Shown: positions 24,118 through 33,425 of the stretch, one piece after another
Numbering within the stretch: the stretch's first letter is position 1
Layout of the letters: every line of letters starts with the position of its first letter
Assembly: GCF_013282575.1 (NCBI RefSeq)
Contig: NZ_JAAAYE010000026.1
Location: forward strand, 24,806 to 88,805
From: Paraburkholderia sp. NMBU_R16
Lineage (GTDB): Bacteria > Pseudomonadota > Gammaproteobacteria > Burkholderiales > Burkholderiaceae
DNA length: 64,000 nucleotides
Reading direction: 5' to 3'
Translations under genes and position numbers: made by a program
The notes under the pieces: model-generated
What the model saw: the letters and a program-made list of their open reading frames with translations, nothing else
Told to the model about the DNA's origin: nothing
Databases searched by the model: none

Positions 24118-25515
24118 ATGCCCGATCAGTCAGGCGCGGGAGTACCTGTGCCGCGGCCCCGAACGCTGCTCGTCAAGCATGCCGACGTGCTCGTGACGAT
24201 GGACGGGGCGCGCCGCGAGCTGCGCGATGCGGGGCTTTTCGTCGAAGGCAACCGGATCGCCGCCGTCGGGCCGATGAGCGAATTGCCGGGTGGCGCGGAC
24301 GAAGTGCTCGATTTGGCCGGCCACCTCGTGATGCCCGGTCTCGTCAACACTCACCACCACATGTATCAGAGCTTGACCCGAGCAGTCCCCGCGGCGCAAA
24401 ACGCGGATCTGTTCGGTTGGCTCAGGAGCCTTTATCGCATCTGGGCGCATCTGACACCGGAGATGATCGAAGTCTCGGCGCTGACGGCAATGGCGGAGCT
24501 CGTGCTCTCGGGCTGCACGACATCGAGCGATCATCTTTATTTGTACCCGAACGGCAGCCGGCTCGACGACAGCATTGCGGCGGCCACACGCATCGGCATG
24601 CGATTTCACGCGAGCCGGGGCAGCATGAGCGTGGGCGAGAAGGACGGGGGCTTGCCACCCGATGCGCTCGTCGAGGACGAGCGCGCAATTCTGACGGACA
24701 CGCAGCGCCTCATCGAGACCTATCACGACGCCCGCCGTTACGCGATGCTGCGCGTCGCGGTCGCCCCGTGCTCGCCGTTTTCGGTGAGCCGCGATCTGAT
24801 GCGCGAATCGGCGGCGCTTGCGCGGGCATACGGCGTTTCGCTGCATACGCATCTGGCCGAAAACGTCGACGACGTGGCTTTTACACGCGAACGCTTCGGC
24901 ATGACGCCCGCAGAGTATGCCGAGGACCTCGGCTGGGTTGGCCCGGACGTCTGGCATGCGCACTGCGTGCAACTCGACGAGGCAGGTATCGGGCGCTTCG
25001 CGCACACACGCACGGGGGTTGCCCATTGCCCGTGCTCGAACATGCGGCTTGCATCGGGTATCGCCCCGATCCGGGCCATGCGTGACGCTGGCGTGCCGGT
25101 GGGACTGGGCGTCGATGGCTCGGCCTCGAACGACGGCGCACAGATGGTGGCCGAGGCCCGGCAGGCCATGCTGCTACAGCGCGTGGGCTTCGGCCCCGAT
25201 GCGATGAGCGCACGCGAGGCGCTGGAACTCGCCACGCTCGGTGGGGCCGCGGTGCTCGGGCGAGACGATATTGGCGCACTCGCCCCCGGCATGGCGGCGG
25301 ATTTCGTGGCGTTCGATCTGCGCCAACCGAGCTTCGCGGGCGGACTGCACGACCCCGTGGCCGCGCTGGTTTTTTGCGCTCCGTCTCAGGCTGCCTGGAG
25401 CGTGATCGACGGGAAGGTGGTCGTGCGCGAAGGCCGGCTCGGAACGCTCGAACTGGCGCCGCTTATCGAGCGGCATAACGCGCTCGCGCGCCAGCTTGCG
25501 CAAGCGGCGCGTTGA
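24118..25515 (+). CDS. 8-oxoguanine/guanine-type deaminase (amidohydrolase)
   Basis: A 465-residue metal-dependent amidohydrolase of the cyclic deaminase group. Metal and catalytic motifs are in order: VNTHHHMYQSLTRA near residue 77, HTHLAENVDDV near 243, HAHCVQLDEAG near 280, HCPCSNMRLASG, and GLGVDGSASND near 332. The HHHMYQ and SNMRL patterns fit the 8-oxoguanine deaminase branch; guanine, isocytosine or a triazine analogue remain possible. AGGGAG lies upstream of the ATG. It stands with uraH/puuD and a nucleoside ABC transporter, supporting a purine substrate. Confidence 0.85.
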   Translation: MPDQSGAGVPVPRPRTLLVKHADVLVTMDGARRELRDAGLFVEGNRIAAVGPMSELPGGADEVLDLAGHLVMPGLVNTHHHMYQSLTRAVPAAQNADLFGWLRSLYRIWAHLTPEMIEVSALTAMAELVLSGCTTSSDHLYLYPNGSRLDDSIAAATRIGMRFHASRGSMSVGEKDGGLPPDALVEDERAILTDTQRLIETYHDARRYAMLRVAVAPCSPFSVSRDLMRESAALARAYGVSLHTHLAENVDDVAFTRERFGMTPAEYAEDLGWVGPDVWHAHCVQLDEAGIGRFAHTRTGVAHCPCSNMRLASGIAPIRAMRDAGVPVGLGVDGSASNDGAQMVAEARQAMLLQRVGFGPDAMSAREALELATLGGAAVLGRDDIGALAPGMAADFVAFDLRQPSFAGGLHDPVAALVFCAPSQAAWSVIDGKVVVREGRLGTLELAPLIERHNALARQLAQAAR

Positions 25516-25549
25516 ACCGCACGGTGCGCGGTGCGAAGCGGCGCCAGGC

Positions 25550-26485
25550 CTACGCCGCCTCGCCCACGAGCGCGCGGGTGGCATCGGCGACTACGCTGCG
25601 CAACCAGCGCACTTCGTCGGAGTAGTGCGAGCGTTCGTGCCAGAGCTGGTAGTACTGCATCGGCGGAAAGTCGAGCGGCGCCGGCAGCACGGTGAGCGGC
25701 AGAAACTTCGCGTAGTGATCGGCGAAGAGCCGCGTGGTCGTGAAGATCAGATCGGACTTCACGAGCACGTAAGGCGCGAGATTGAAGTAAGGCAGCGTGA
25801 CGACGACGTGGCGTTTGAGCCGTTCGCGCGCTAGATGCACGTCGATGGCGCCGCGCTGTCCGACCGAGTAGGGCGAGGGTGCGAGGTGCGGGGCGTTCAG
25901 GTATTGATCGAGTGTCAGCGCGCCGCGCTTGGCAAACGGATGGGTCTTGCTCATGACGCAGACGATCTCGTCGATGAACAGATTCGAGAGATGCAATTGC
26001 TCGGGCGGCTCGGGCCAGTTGCCGACCACGACGTCGAGTTTGCCTTCCTCGAGCGCGAGTTCGTAATCGAAAGCGGGGCCGAGCGAATGGAACTCGAGTT
26101 GCGCGTTCGGCGCGGCTTGCCGGAAGCGCTCGACGACGGTCGGGACGAACAGCACGTTCAGGTAGTCGGGACAGCCGATGCGGTAGCAGCGAATGGAGGT
26201 GGCCGGGTCGAAATTATGTTGCTGAAAGCGGATCCGCTCGATTTCGCGCAGCGCGTTCTGCACGGGCTCGAGCAGCTTCAGACCGTATTCGGTGGGCACC
26301 ATACCGGATTTGCCGCGCACGAGCAGCGGATCGCCGGTGATGTCGCGCAAGCGGCGCAGCGCGGCGCTGATCGCGGGCTGGGACTGATTGAGCTTGACGG
26401 CGGCGCGCGTCACGCTGCGCTCCATCAAGAGGGTATGCAGGACGCGCAGCAGGTAAGTGTCGATCGCCTCGCGTTGCTGACTCAT
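25550..26485 (-). CDS. LysR-family regulator of the purine/nucleoside locus
   Basis: A 311-residue LysR protein of the NodD-like branch. The HTH is VTRAAVKLNQSQPAISAALR near residues 25-44. The effector domain follows with IGCPDYLNVLFVPTVVERF, DVVVGNWPEPPEQL and SKTHPFAKRGALTLDQYL. It lies between the convergent deaminase gene and the divergent ABC operon, 200 bp from the latter, so it likely controls one or both. The effector is unknown; a purine or its breakdown product is the natural guess. Confidence 0.88.
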   Translation of the reverse strand: MSQQREAIDTYLLRVLHTLLMERSVTRAAVKLNQSQPAISAALRRLRDITGDPLLVRGKSGMVPTEYGLKLLEPVQNALREIERIRFQQHNFDPATSIRCYRIGCPDYLNVLFVPTVVERFRQAAPNAQLEFHSLGPAFDYELALEEGKLDVVVGNWPEPPEQLHLSNLFIDEIVCVMSKTHPFAKRGALTLDQYLNAPHLAPSPYSVGQRGAIDVHLARERLKRHVVVTLPYFNLAPYVLVKSDLIFTTTRLFADHYAKFLPLTVLPAPLDFPPMQYYQLWHERSHYSDEVRWLRSVVADATRALVGEAA

Positions 26486-26544
26486 GTTCTCTCCGTTTTC
26501 CGTATATTGAGCGGCTGATCGATCGGGGGCGGGGATATCAGGCT

Positions 26545-26561
26545 TTTAATATGTGCATAAA
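26545..26561. promoter_or_regulatory. Possible LysR box in the divergent promoter region
   Basis: TTTAATATGTGCATAAA has TTTA/TAAA arms and fits the loose LysR T-N11-A pattern. It is the only A/T-rich symmetric element in the 200 bp between the regulator and the ABC operon. Confidence 0.3.
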
Positions 26562-26685
26562 TTCGCGTCAAGCGAGGAATGCGTCGGGTCCGCCTTCGAT
26601 TTTGTCGGCTCGACGGTACGCCGGGATTTGGGTATCGTCGGACCACGGCGATGCGCGCGGGCCGCGGCGGCCAGGCGATTAACTT

Positions 26686-28281
26686 ATGAACGATCTTTCC
26701 TTTTCAGAGAACGGATTCGACGATGCCGCGGCGCCGCGCACACCGCGCCTCGCACTTCACGGTATCAGCAAGCAGTATCCGGGCGTGCGTGCCAACGACG
26801 GCGTCGATCTCGTCGTCGCGCCGGGCGAGATCCATGCGGTGCTCGGCGAAAACGGCGCGGGCAAGAGCACGCTGATGAAAATCATCTACGGAGCGGTGCG
26901 GCCCGACGCCGGGGAAATCCGCTGGGAGGGTGCGGCGGTCGAGATCGCGAGCCCTGCGGCGGCGCGCAAACTTGGCATCGGGATGGTGTTCCAGCACTTC
27001 TCGCTGTTCGAAACGCTGACCGTGGCCGAAAACATCGCGCTCGCGCTCGACGAGCCGTTCGACCTCGCCGCGCTCGCGAAACGGATTCGCGACGTATCGC
27101 GCGAGTACGGGCTCGACATCGATCCCGCACGGCATGTGGCGAGCCTGGCAGTCGGCGAGCGGCAACGCGTCGAAATCGTCCGCTGTCTGCTGCAGCATCC
27201 GCGCCTGCTGATCATGGACGAGCCGACCTCGGTGCTGACTCCGCAGGCCGTCCAGAGGCTGTTTGAAACGCTGCGGCGTCTTGCCGCTCAGGGCTGCAGC
27301 ATTCTCTATATCAGCCACAAACTCGACGAAATCCAGGCACTGTGCGATACCGCGACCGTGATGCGCGGCGGCCGCGTGACCGGCCGCGTCAGGCCGCGCG
27401 ACGAAACACATGCGTCGCTCGCGCAGTTGATGGTCGGCCACTCGCTGCCCGACTACACGCGCCGGCCCCATACGCCGGGAGCAGTGCTGCTCTCGGTCAG
27501 AAACCTGTCGGTCGCGAGCAACGATCCGTTCGGCACGTCGCTCGCCGGCGTCTCGCTCGACGTGCACGAGGGCGAGATTTTCGGCATCGCGGGCGTGTCG
27601 GGCAACGGGCAGGCCGAGCTGCTCGCGGCGCTGTCCGGCGAGGGCGATGGCGAAGTCGCTGCCGATGCTGTGATGCTGTGCGGCAAGCCCGCGGGGCGGC
27701 TTTCGCCGGCGGCGCGCCGGCGGCTCGGTTTCGCGTTCGTCCCGGAAGAGCGGCTCGGGCGCGGCGCGGTCCCCGCCATGTCGTTGGCGGAAAACGCGTT
27801 GCTGACGGCCCATCGCGAAGCGCGCATGGTGCGGCAAGGCTGGATTCGCGCCCGGACGATGCGCGCCTTCGCCAAGCGGTGCATCGAGATGTTCGACGTC
27901 CGATGCGGCGGGCCCGATGCGCTCGCCCAATCGCTCTCGGGCGGCAACCTGCAAAAGTTCATCGTCGGACGCGAGATTCTGCTTGCGCCGAAGGTGCTCG
28001 TCGTGGCGCAGCCGACCTGGGGCGTCGACGTCGGCGCGTCGGCGTTCATCCGTCAACAGTTGCTCGATCTGTCGGCGAGAGGCGTCGCCGTGCTCGTCGT
28101 ATCGGAGGAACTCGACGAGCTCTTCGATATCTGCGATCGCATCGCCGTGTTGGCGGGCGGGCGGCTGTCGCCCGCGCGCAAATCCGACGAGACGCATCCC
28201 GAAGAGATCGGCCGCTGGATGGCGGGCCTGTTCGGCGATCGGGGCGCAACGCCGTCGGAGCCGCAACCGGCGCATGGCTGA
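26686..28281 (+). CDS. ABC transporter ATP-binding protein, nucleoside/BMP type (double ATPase)
   Basis: A 531-residue protein with two ABC domains, as in the NupA/YufO family. Domain 1 has Walker A GENGAGKST near residue 57, LAVGERQRVEIVR as signature region and LLIMDEPTSVL as Walker B. Domain 2 has a degenerate P-loop GVSGNGQAELL, normal for this family, and signature LSGGNLQKFIVGREI. It drives a two-permease importer encoded downstream. The next gene starts near or within its 3' end. Substrates of the family are purine nucleosides and related ligands. Confidence 0.93.
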   Translation: MNDLSFSENGFDDAAAPRTPRLALHGISKQYPGVRANDGVDLVVAPGEIHAVLGENGAGKSTLMKIIYGAVRPDAGEIRWEGAAVEIASPAAARKLGIGMVFQHFSLFETLTVAENIALALDEPFDLAALAKRIRDVSREYGLDIDPARHVASLAVGERQRVEIVRCLLQHPRLLIMDEPTSVLTPQAVQRLFETLRRLAAQGCSILYISHKLDEIQALCDTATVMRGGRVTGRVRPRDETHASLAQLMVGHSLPDYTRRPHTPGAVLLSVRNLSVASNDPFGTSLAGVSLDVHEGEIFGIAGVSGNGQAELLAALSGEGDGEVAADAVMLCGKPAGRLSPAARRRLGFAFVPEERLGRGAVPAMSLAENALLTAHREARMVRQGWIRARTMRAFAKRCIEMFDVRCGGPDALAQSLSGGNLQKFIVGREILLAPKVLVVAQPTWGVDVGASAFIRQQLLDLSARGVAVLVVSEELDELFDICDRIAVLAGGRLSPARKSDETHPEEIGRWMAGLFGDRGATPSEPQPAHG

Positions 28282-28354
28282 GTCCAATAGCCGTTGCCGG
28301 CGCATCGCGCTCGCAACCGATACGACAAACGATACCGACCACGACCGTTCCACC

Positions 28355-29458
28355 ATGCCATTTCCTTACCGACTCGAAGCCCGCACAGCGCCTTCCCATA
28401 CGATGCGGCTTGCGGTGCCGCTCATCGCGGCGGCACTGACGCTCGTTATCGGATTCGCCATCTTTGGACTCGTCGGCCGCGATCCGGCCGTCGCCATGCG
28501 CGCCTTTTTCATCGATCCGCTCTCGAGCGTCAACGGCTGGTCCGAACTCTTGCTCAAAGCGTCGCCGCTTTGTCTGATCGGCCTGGGACTCGCGCTCGGC
28601 TACCGAGCCAACGTCTGGAACATCGGCGCGGAAGGGCAAATGCTGGCGGGCGGCATCGCCGCAAGCGGCGTGGCGATCCATTTCGATCAGGCGAGCGGCG
28701 CATGGATCCTGCCTCTCATGATGGCGGCAGGCGTGCTGGGCGGCATGGCGTGGGCGGCGATACCGGCGTTCCTCAAAAGCCGGTTCAACACGAGCGAAAT
28801 CCTCACGAGCCTCATGCTGACTTACGTCGCCACCCAGTTGCTGATCTTCCTGGTCAGCGGTCCCTGGCGCGACCCGCAAGGCATGAACTTTCCGATCTCG
28901 GAGATGTTCTCGGGCGATGCGCTCTATCCGACCTTCGGCGGGGATTGGCATTGGAAGTTCATGCGCGGCACGCGCCTGAATGCGTCGATCTTCATTACGG
29001 CCGCGGCGGTGCCGCTCGTCTGGTTGTTCATGCGCAAGAGCTTTGCGGGGTTCCGCATGAACGTGGGCGGGCTTGCGCCGCTGGCGGCGCGCTATGCCGG
29101 GTTTTCGGAGGGTCGCACGATCTGGACCTCGCTGCTCGTGAGCGGCGCGCTTGCCGGCCTGGCCGGTATGGGTGAAATCGCCGGACCGATCGGTCAATTG
29201 CAGGCGAGCTGGTCGCCGGGCTACGGGTTCACGGCCATCATCGTCGTCTTCGTCGGGCGGCTTCATCCGGTCGGCATCGTTTTCGCAAGCCTCTTGATGG
29301 CGCTGCTTTATCTCGGCGGCGAGGCAGTCCAGACCTCACTTCAACTGCCGCAGGCGCTCAGCGGCGTGTTTCAGGGGCTGTTGCTCTTTTGTCTGCTCGG
29401 GGCCGATTTGTTCGTGAACTACCGCGTGCGGCGCGTCGCGTTTGCCGGGCAAGCCTGA
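28355..29458 (+). CDS. ABC transporter permease 1, nucleoside/BMP type
   Basis: A 367-residue inner-membrane permease of the YufP/BmpA-associated family. It begins PYRLEARTAPSHTMRLAVPL and has about eight to ten membrane helices. The conserved block LGLALGYRANVWNIGAEGQM lies near residue 85, and MNVGGLAPLAARYAGFSE and GYGFTAIIVVFVGRLHP follow. An upstream ATG at 28274 overlapping the ATPase stop would add 27 polar residues; the family usually starts close to the first helix, so 28355 is chosen. Confidence 0.9.
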   Translation: MPFPYRLEARTAPSHTMRLAVPLIAAALTLVIGFAIFGLVGRDPAVAMRAFFIDPLSSVNGWSELLLKASPLCLIGLGLALGYRANVWNIGAEGQMLAGGIAASGVAIHFDQASGAWILPLMMAAGVLGGMAWAAIPAFLKSRFNTSEILTSLMLTYVATQLLIFLVSGPWRDPQGMNFPISEMFSGDALYPTFGGDWHWKFMRGTRLNASIFITAAAVPLVWLFMRKSFAGFRMNVGGLAPLAARYAGFSEGRTIWTSLLVSGALAGLAGMGEIAGPIGQLQASWSPGYGFTAIIVVFVGRLHPVGIVFASLLMALLYLGGEAVQTSLQLPQALSGVFQGLLLFCLLGADLFVNYRVRRVAFAGQA

Positions 29459-29504
29459 GCCCCGCGCCAACCCGTCAGCCCATCAACCGATCAACCATTC
29501 AACG

Positions 29505-30434
29505 ATGAACATCGATCAAATCAGTAATCTCGCCGCGAGCGCGGTCGTGGCCGCAATTCCGTTGATGTATGCGGGGCTCGGCGAGCTCGTGACCGAGAAG
29601 TCGGGGGTCCTCAACCTCGGCGTGGAAGGCATGATGCTGATGGGCGCGGTGAGCGGTTATGCCGTGGCGACGACGACGGGCAACGCGTGGCTCGGGGTGG
29701 CCGCGGCGATCGGTGCCGGCGCCGCCATGGCACTGCTGTTCGCCTTTCTCACGCTGACGATGCTCGCCAATCAAGTGGCGACGGGACTCTCGCTGACGAT
29801 CTTCGGTATCGGGCTGTCGGCCTACGTCGGCAAACCCTACACTTCGGCGGCGGCGCACTCGACGATCGCGGCGTGGCCGATTCCCGGCCTCGCGCATGTG
29901 CCGGTGCTGGGGCCCGCGGTCTTTTCACTGACGCCCCTCGGCTACCTTGCATTCGCCCTGTTCGGCGTCATTGCGTGGTTCCTTTACCGCACGCGTGCGG
30001 GGCTCGTATTGCGCTCGGTCGGGGAGTCGCCGCAAGTGGCCCATTCGGTCGGCTTTTCGGTCGTTGGCGTGCGCTACGGCGCGACGGTTTTCGGCGGCGG
30101 CATGGCCGGACTCGCGGGCGGCTATTACTCGATCGTCTATCTGCAGCTCTGGCAGGAGCAATTGACATCGGGGCGCGGCTGGATCGCGCTTGCACTCGTG
30201 GTGTTCGCCACCTGGCGGCCTTGGCGGCTACTGGTCGGCGCGCTGCTCTTCGGCGCCGTGACCGGTCTTCAGTTTTACGCGCAAGGCGCGGGCGTACCGG
30301 TGCCCACACAGTTTCTCGCGATGTTGCCCTACCTGGCGACGATCGTCGTGCTCGCCGTGATCTCGCGCAATCCGAACACGATCAGGCTCAATGCGCCAGC
30401 GTCGCTCGGCAAGCCGTTCTTCGCCGCGGGCTGA
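29505..30434 (+). CDS. ABC transporter permease 2, nucleoside/BMP type
   Basis: A 309-residue permease, partner of the previous gene (YufQ-like). Conserved elements are GELVTEKSGVLNLGVEGMML near residue 27, QVATGLSLTIFGIGLSAYVG near 92 and VGESPQVAHSVGFSV near 172, then GRGWIALALVVFATWRPWRLL. About eight helices are apparent. It begins 46 bp after permease 1 and is followed by the binding protein. Confidence 0.92.
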   Translation: MNIDQISNLAASAVVAAIPLMYAGLGELVTEKSGVLNLGVEGMMLMGAVSGYAVATTTGNAWLGVAAAIGAGAAMALLFAFLTLTMLANQVATGLSLTIFGIGLSAYVGKPYTSAAAHSTIAAWPIPGLAHVPVLGPAVFSLTPLGYLAFALFGVIAWFLYRTRAGLVLRSVGESPQVAHSVGFSVVGVRYGATVFGGGMAGLAGGYYSIVYLQLWQEQLTSGRGWIALALVVFATWRPWRLLVGALLFGAVTGLQFYAQGAGVPVPTQFLAMLPYLATIVVLAVISRNPNTIRLNAPASLGKPFFAAG

Positions 30435-30507
30435 AGGCCGCGCGTTTCGCCGGCACACGAACCGATCGCATGAAAACCGCTTCAATCCATACAAACGGAG
30501 AAAGACG

Positions 30508-31596
30508 ATGAGAAGAAAAATATCGACCACGCTCGCCGGTGCATTCGCGCTCGCGCTGGTCTGTGCATTCGGTGCAACTGCCCAGGCCGCGGATGCGCCC
30601 GGCGTGGCGTTCGTCTACCTCGGCAATCCGGGCGACGCGGGCTGGACCTATGCGCACGATCAAGGTTCGAAGGAAGCCGAAGCCAAGTTCGGAAGCAAGA
30701 TCAAAGTGACGCGTGTCGAGAACGTGCCTGAATCGGCCGATTCCGAACGCGTCTTTCGCGACCTGGCGAACAAAGGCAACAAGATCATCATCGGCACGAG
30801 CTTCGGCTATCAGGACTTCGAGCTGAAAGTCGCGAAAGATTTCCCCGATACTGTCTTTCTCCACGCCACCGGTTACAAAAAGGCGCCTAATTTCGGCACC
30901 TATGACGTGCGGATGTATCAGGGGGCCTACCTGGCCGGCGTGGTTGCCGGCTATGTGACCAAAACGAATACGCTCGGCTTCGTCGCCTCCGTGCCGATTC
31001 CAGAAGTGGTCCGCAACATCAATGCTTACACGCTCGGTGCCCGCTCGGTGAATCCGAAGATCCATACGAAAGTCATCTGGATCAACAGCTGGTTCGATCC
31101 GGGCAAGGAAAAGCAGGCGGCCGAAACGCTGATCGGTCAAGGGGCCGATGTGCTGCTGCAAAACACGGATTCGAGCGCGACGCTTGCAACGGCGGAGGCT
31201 CGGAAAGTTCATGCATTCGGTTGGGACTCCGACATGAAGAAGTTCGGACCCGATGCGCATCTGGGTTCCGTGGTGGGGCACTGGGGTGTCTATTACTCGG
31301 CCGCGATTGCGCAGGTTCTCGACGGCAAGTGGAAGAACGATCCTGTGTGGTGGGGCATTCCGCAAAAGGCCGTCAATCTCGAAGACCTCAACACGGCGGC
31401 GATTCCGGCCGAGGCGCAAAAGAAAGTCGAGGCCAAGCGCGGCGAAATTGCCGGCGGCAAATGGGACGTCTTCACCGGGCCGATCAAGGATCAGTCCGGG
31501 GCGGTGAAAGTCCCGGCGGGCAAGGCGCTTGCCGATACCGAACTGCAGCGGCTCAATTGGTACGTCGAAGGCGTCGAGGGTGCGCTGCCGAAATAA
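30508..31596 (+). CDS. BMP-family periplasmic substrate-binding protein
   Basis: A 362-residue basic-membrane-protein family binding protein, the receptor for the ABC importer upstream. A signal peptide covers about residues 1-27 (RRKISTTLAGAFALAL, cleavage after TAQA). The mature part has VAFVYLGNPGDAGWTYAHDQG, IIGTSFGYQDF, VFLHATGYK, DVRMYQGAYLAGVVAGYV and GWDSDMKKFGPDAHL. RBS CGGAGAAAG. Family members bind nucleosides or purines. It closes the four-gene transport operon (ATPase, permease, permease, binder). Confidence 0.94.
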   Translation: MRRKISTTLAGAFALALVCAFGATAQAADAPGVAFVYLGNPGDAGWTYAHDQGSKEAEAKFGSKIKVTRVENVPESADSERVFRDLANKGNKIIIGTSFGYQDFELKVAKDFPDTVFLHATGYKKAPNFGTYDVRMYQGAYLAGVVAGYVTKTNTLGFVASVPIPEVVRNINAYTLGARSVNPKIHTKVIWINSWFDPGKEKQAAETLIGQGADVLLQNTDSSATLATAEARKVHAFGWDSDMKKFGPDAHLGSVVGHWGVYYSAAIAQVLDGKWKNDPVWWGIPQKAVNLEDLNTAAIPAEAQKKVEAKRGEIAGGKWDVFTGPIKDQSGAVKVPAGKALADTELQRLNWYVEGVEGALPK

Positions 31597-31672
31597 GACG
31601 GCTCACCGAGGGCCGTGCCGTTGCGGCGCGGCCCCGCGGCGACCCGCCGGTAGTCGGCGCAGAAACCGTGCG

Positions 31673-31882
31673 TCAATCGTCCAGACGCATGCCGACCTTG
31701 AGCGAGACTTGCCAGTGCGCAATGGCGCCATTCGACAGGTGCCCACGGATCTCGGTTACCTGAAACCAGTCGAGGTTACGCAGGGTCTTCGTGGCGCGTT
31801 CGAGGGCGCAACGGATCGCATCGTCGCTCGATTTCGTCGACGAGCCCGTGAGCTCGATCTGCTTGTAGACGTGGTCGTTCAT
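31673..31882 (-). CDS. Dodecin-family flavin-binding protein
   Basis: A 69-residue protein of the dodecin family, which forms hollow dodecamers storing riboflavin or FMN. The sequence VYKQIELTGSSTKSSDDAIRC and LRNLDWFQVTEIRGHL, with the flavin-stacking Trp, is typical, and the length matches. CGGAG lies 8 nt before the ATG. It is convergent with the transporter operon and divergent from the reductase gene. Confidence 0.93.
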   Translation of the reverse strand: MNDHVYKQIELTGSSTKSSDDAIRCALERATKTLRNLDWFQVTEIRGHLSNGAIAHWQVSLKVGMRLDD

Positions 31883-32071
31883 GAGAGACTCCGTTCTTGG
31901 CGGGAAAAGAAAGTATAGGCAGCGCTTAAGCGCGCCATGCGACTGAATCCGGCGGCAGCGCGCAAGCGAACACATGGTGCAGGCACCACGCGAAAGCGCG
32001 AGACGAGACGCGGCCACCGTGGCCGAAGGCGCAGGGTTCGTTCCAAGGCGACGGAGGAAAAAGGGGGAACG

Positions 32072-32959
32072 ATGGATATCGGATTTTGCGGTGCGGGTCT
32101 CATGGGAGGCCCGATGGTGCGCCGCCTGTTGCAGGCGGGTCACCGGGTCTGGGTCTGGAATCGCACGCCCGGGAAGGCGCAGGCGCTGCTGGCTGCCGGC
32201 GCGCACCGTGTGGAGACACCGCGCGAATTGACGGATCGCGTGGATGCCGCCTTCCTGTGCGTATCGGACACGCACGCTGTCGGCGAAGTCGTCTTCGGTC
32301 TCGGCGGCATACTCGGCGAAGACTGCGCCGACGCTGGGGCGGGCCGGATCCGGCATATCGTCGACCATTCGAGCATCGCACCGGCGGCCACGCGCGACTA
32401 CGCTGCGCGCGCGGCCCGGCTCGGCGTGGCCTGGGTCGACGCACCGGTCTCAGGCGGCGTGCCCGGTGCCGAAGCGGGAACACTCGCCGTCATGGCGGGA
32501 GGCGCGGCGGACGACATCGATTTCCTGACGCCCGTGATCGGTGCCTATGCGGCACGCATGACGCGGATGGGCGAGGTCGGCGCCGGACAGACGACGAAGC
32601 TCTGCAACCAGGCCATCGTCTGCGCAACCGTCGCGGCGATCGCGGAAGCCGTGGGGTTGGCCGAGCGCTGCGGCATCGATGCGGCGCGGCTGCCGGAAGC
32701 GCTCGCGGGGGGCTGGGCCGATTCGGTGCTGCTGCGCACGTTCGTGCCGCGCATGACCGAGGCGGGACACGCGCCGCTCGGTTCGCTGAAAACCTTTCAG
32801 AAAGATATCGACACCATAGCCGATGCCGCCCGCGACGCCGGCGCCGTGATGCCGGTGGTAAGCGAAGTGCAGCAGATCGTGCGACTCGGTGCCGCGATGG
32901 GGCTCGCGAACGCCGATCTCGCGGCGTTCATCGACGTGGTCCACCCACGCCGGGCGTAA
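32072..32959 (+). CDS. NAD(P)-dependent beta-hydroxyacid dehydrogenase (3-hydroxyisobutyrate / tartronate semialdehyde reductase family)
   Basis: A 295-residue enzyme of the 3-hydroxyisobutyrate dehydrogenase family. Rossmann motif GFCGAGLMGGPM at the N-terminus, substrate loop VDAPVSGGVPGAEAGTLAVMAGG near residue 122 (quoted as DAPVSGGVPGAEAGTL), and catalytic lysine in GAGQTTKLCNQ near residue 170. AAGGGGG upstream of the ATG. Likely substrates are 3-hydroxyisobutyrate, tartronate semialdehyde or glycerate-type hydroxyacids. Nearness to glyoxylate-producing purine genes favours tartronate semialdehyde reductase, but this is only contextual. Confidence 0.85.
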   Translation: MDIGFCGAGLMGGPMVRRLLQAGHRVWVWNRTPGKAQALLAAGAHRVETPRELTDRVDAAFLCVSDTHAVGEVVFGLGGILGEDCADAGAGRIRHIVDHSSIAPAATRDYAARAARLGVAWVDAPVSGGVPGAEAGTLAVMAGGAADDIDFLTPVIGAYAARMTRMGEVGAGQTTKLCNQAIVCATVAAIAEAVGLAERCGIDAARLPEALAGGWADSVLLRTFVPRMTEAGHAPLGSLKTFQKDIDTIADAARDAGAVMPVVSEVQQIVRLGAAMGLANADLAAFIDVVHPRRA

Positions 32960-32987
32960 GCCGCGAGCGCCGCGAGCGTCGGCGCCG

Positions 32988-33425
32988 TCAGCGCAGCGAT
33001 CGCGGGGTGGCGTCCCCGGCGTTCTGGCGGCGCGGACCGCGCTCCGTCACGCCGGCGCCGAACTCGGGAAGAATGCGAGCACGGGCACGGCTCGCGAACA
33101 CGAGAAAGCCGAAGCCGTTGGCTTCATACCAGTAGCCACCGTTCTCGAGACCGTCGAGCGGCTGTTCGAGCGCGTTTGCAATCGATTCGATGCAGCGGCG
33201 CCGCAAATCGTCGACTGCGGGATAGGGCGGTTGCGCGCCGCGGACGCTGCAAAGCAGTACGTCGAGGCCGGGCAGCACATGCGCATAGAGCACGGGCTCG
33301 TCCTGGGCGCGCGCGCGTGCGATCTTCGTGTCGAGCTGACAGAAAGGTTTGAACTGCCGCAACACGGCAAGAAAGGACTCCTCGCTCGGGGCGCTCGCGC
33401 GCCGGCGCTTTCTCGGGAAGGACAT
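32988..33425 (-). CDS. Hypothetical protein
   Basis: I do not recognise this 145-residue protein. From ATG 33425 it reads MSFPRKRRRASAPSEESFLAVLRQF, then a compact middle VLYAHVLPGLDVLLCSVRG, CIESIANALEQPL and GYWYEANGFGFLVFASRAR, and a basic tail. CAGG is 9 nt upstream; ATG 33431 is the alternative. The middle looks like a folded domain and the codon pattern is as expected for a coding region. It is convergent with the reductase gene, 28 bp apart. Confidence 0.55.
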   Translation of the reverse strand: MSFPRKRRRASAPSEESFLAVLRQFKPFCQLDTKIARARAQDEPVLYAHVLPGLDVLLCSVRGAQPPYPAVDDLRRRCIESIANALEQPLDGLENGGYWYEANGFGFLVFASRARARILPEFGAGVTERGPRRQNAGDATPRSLR

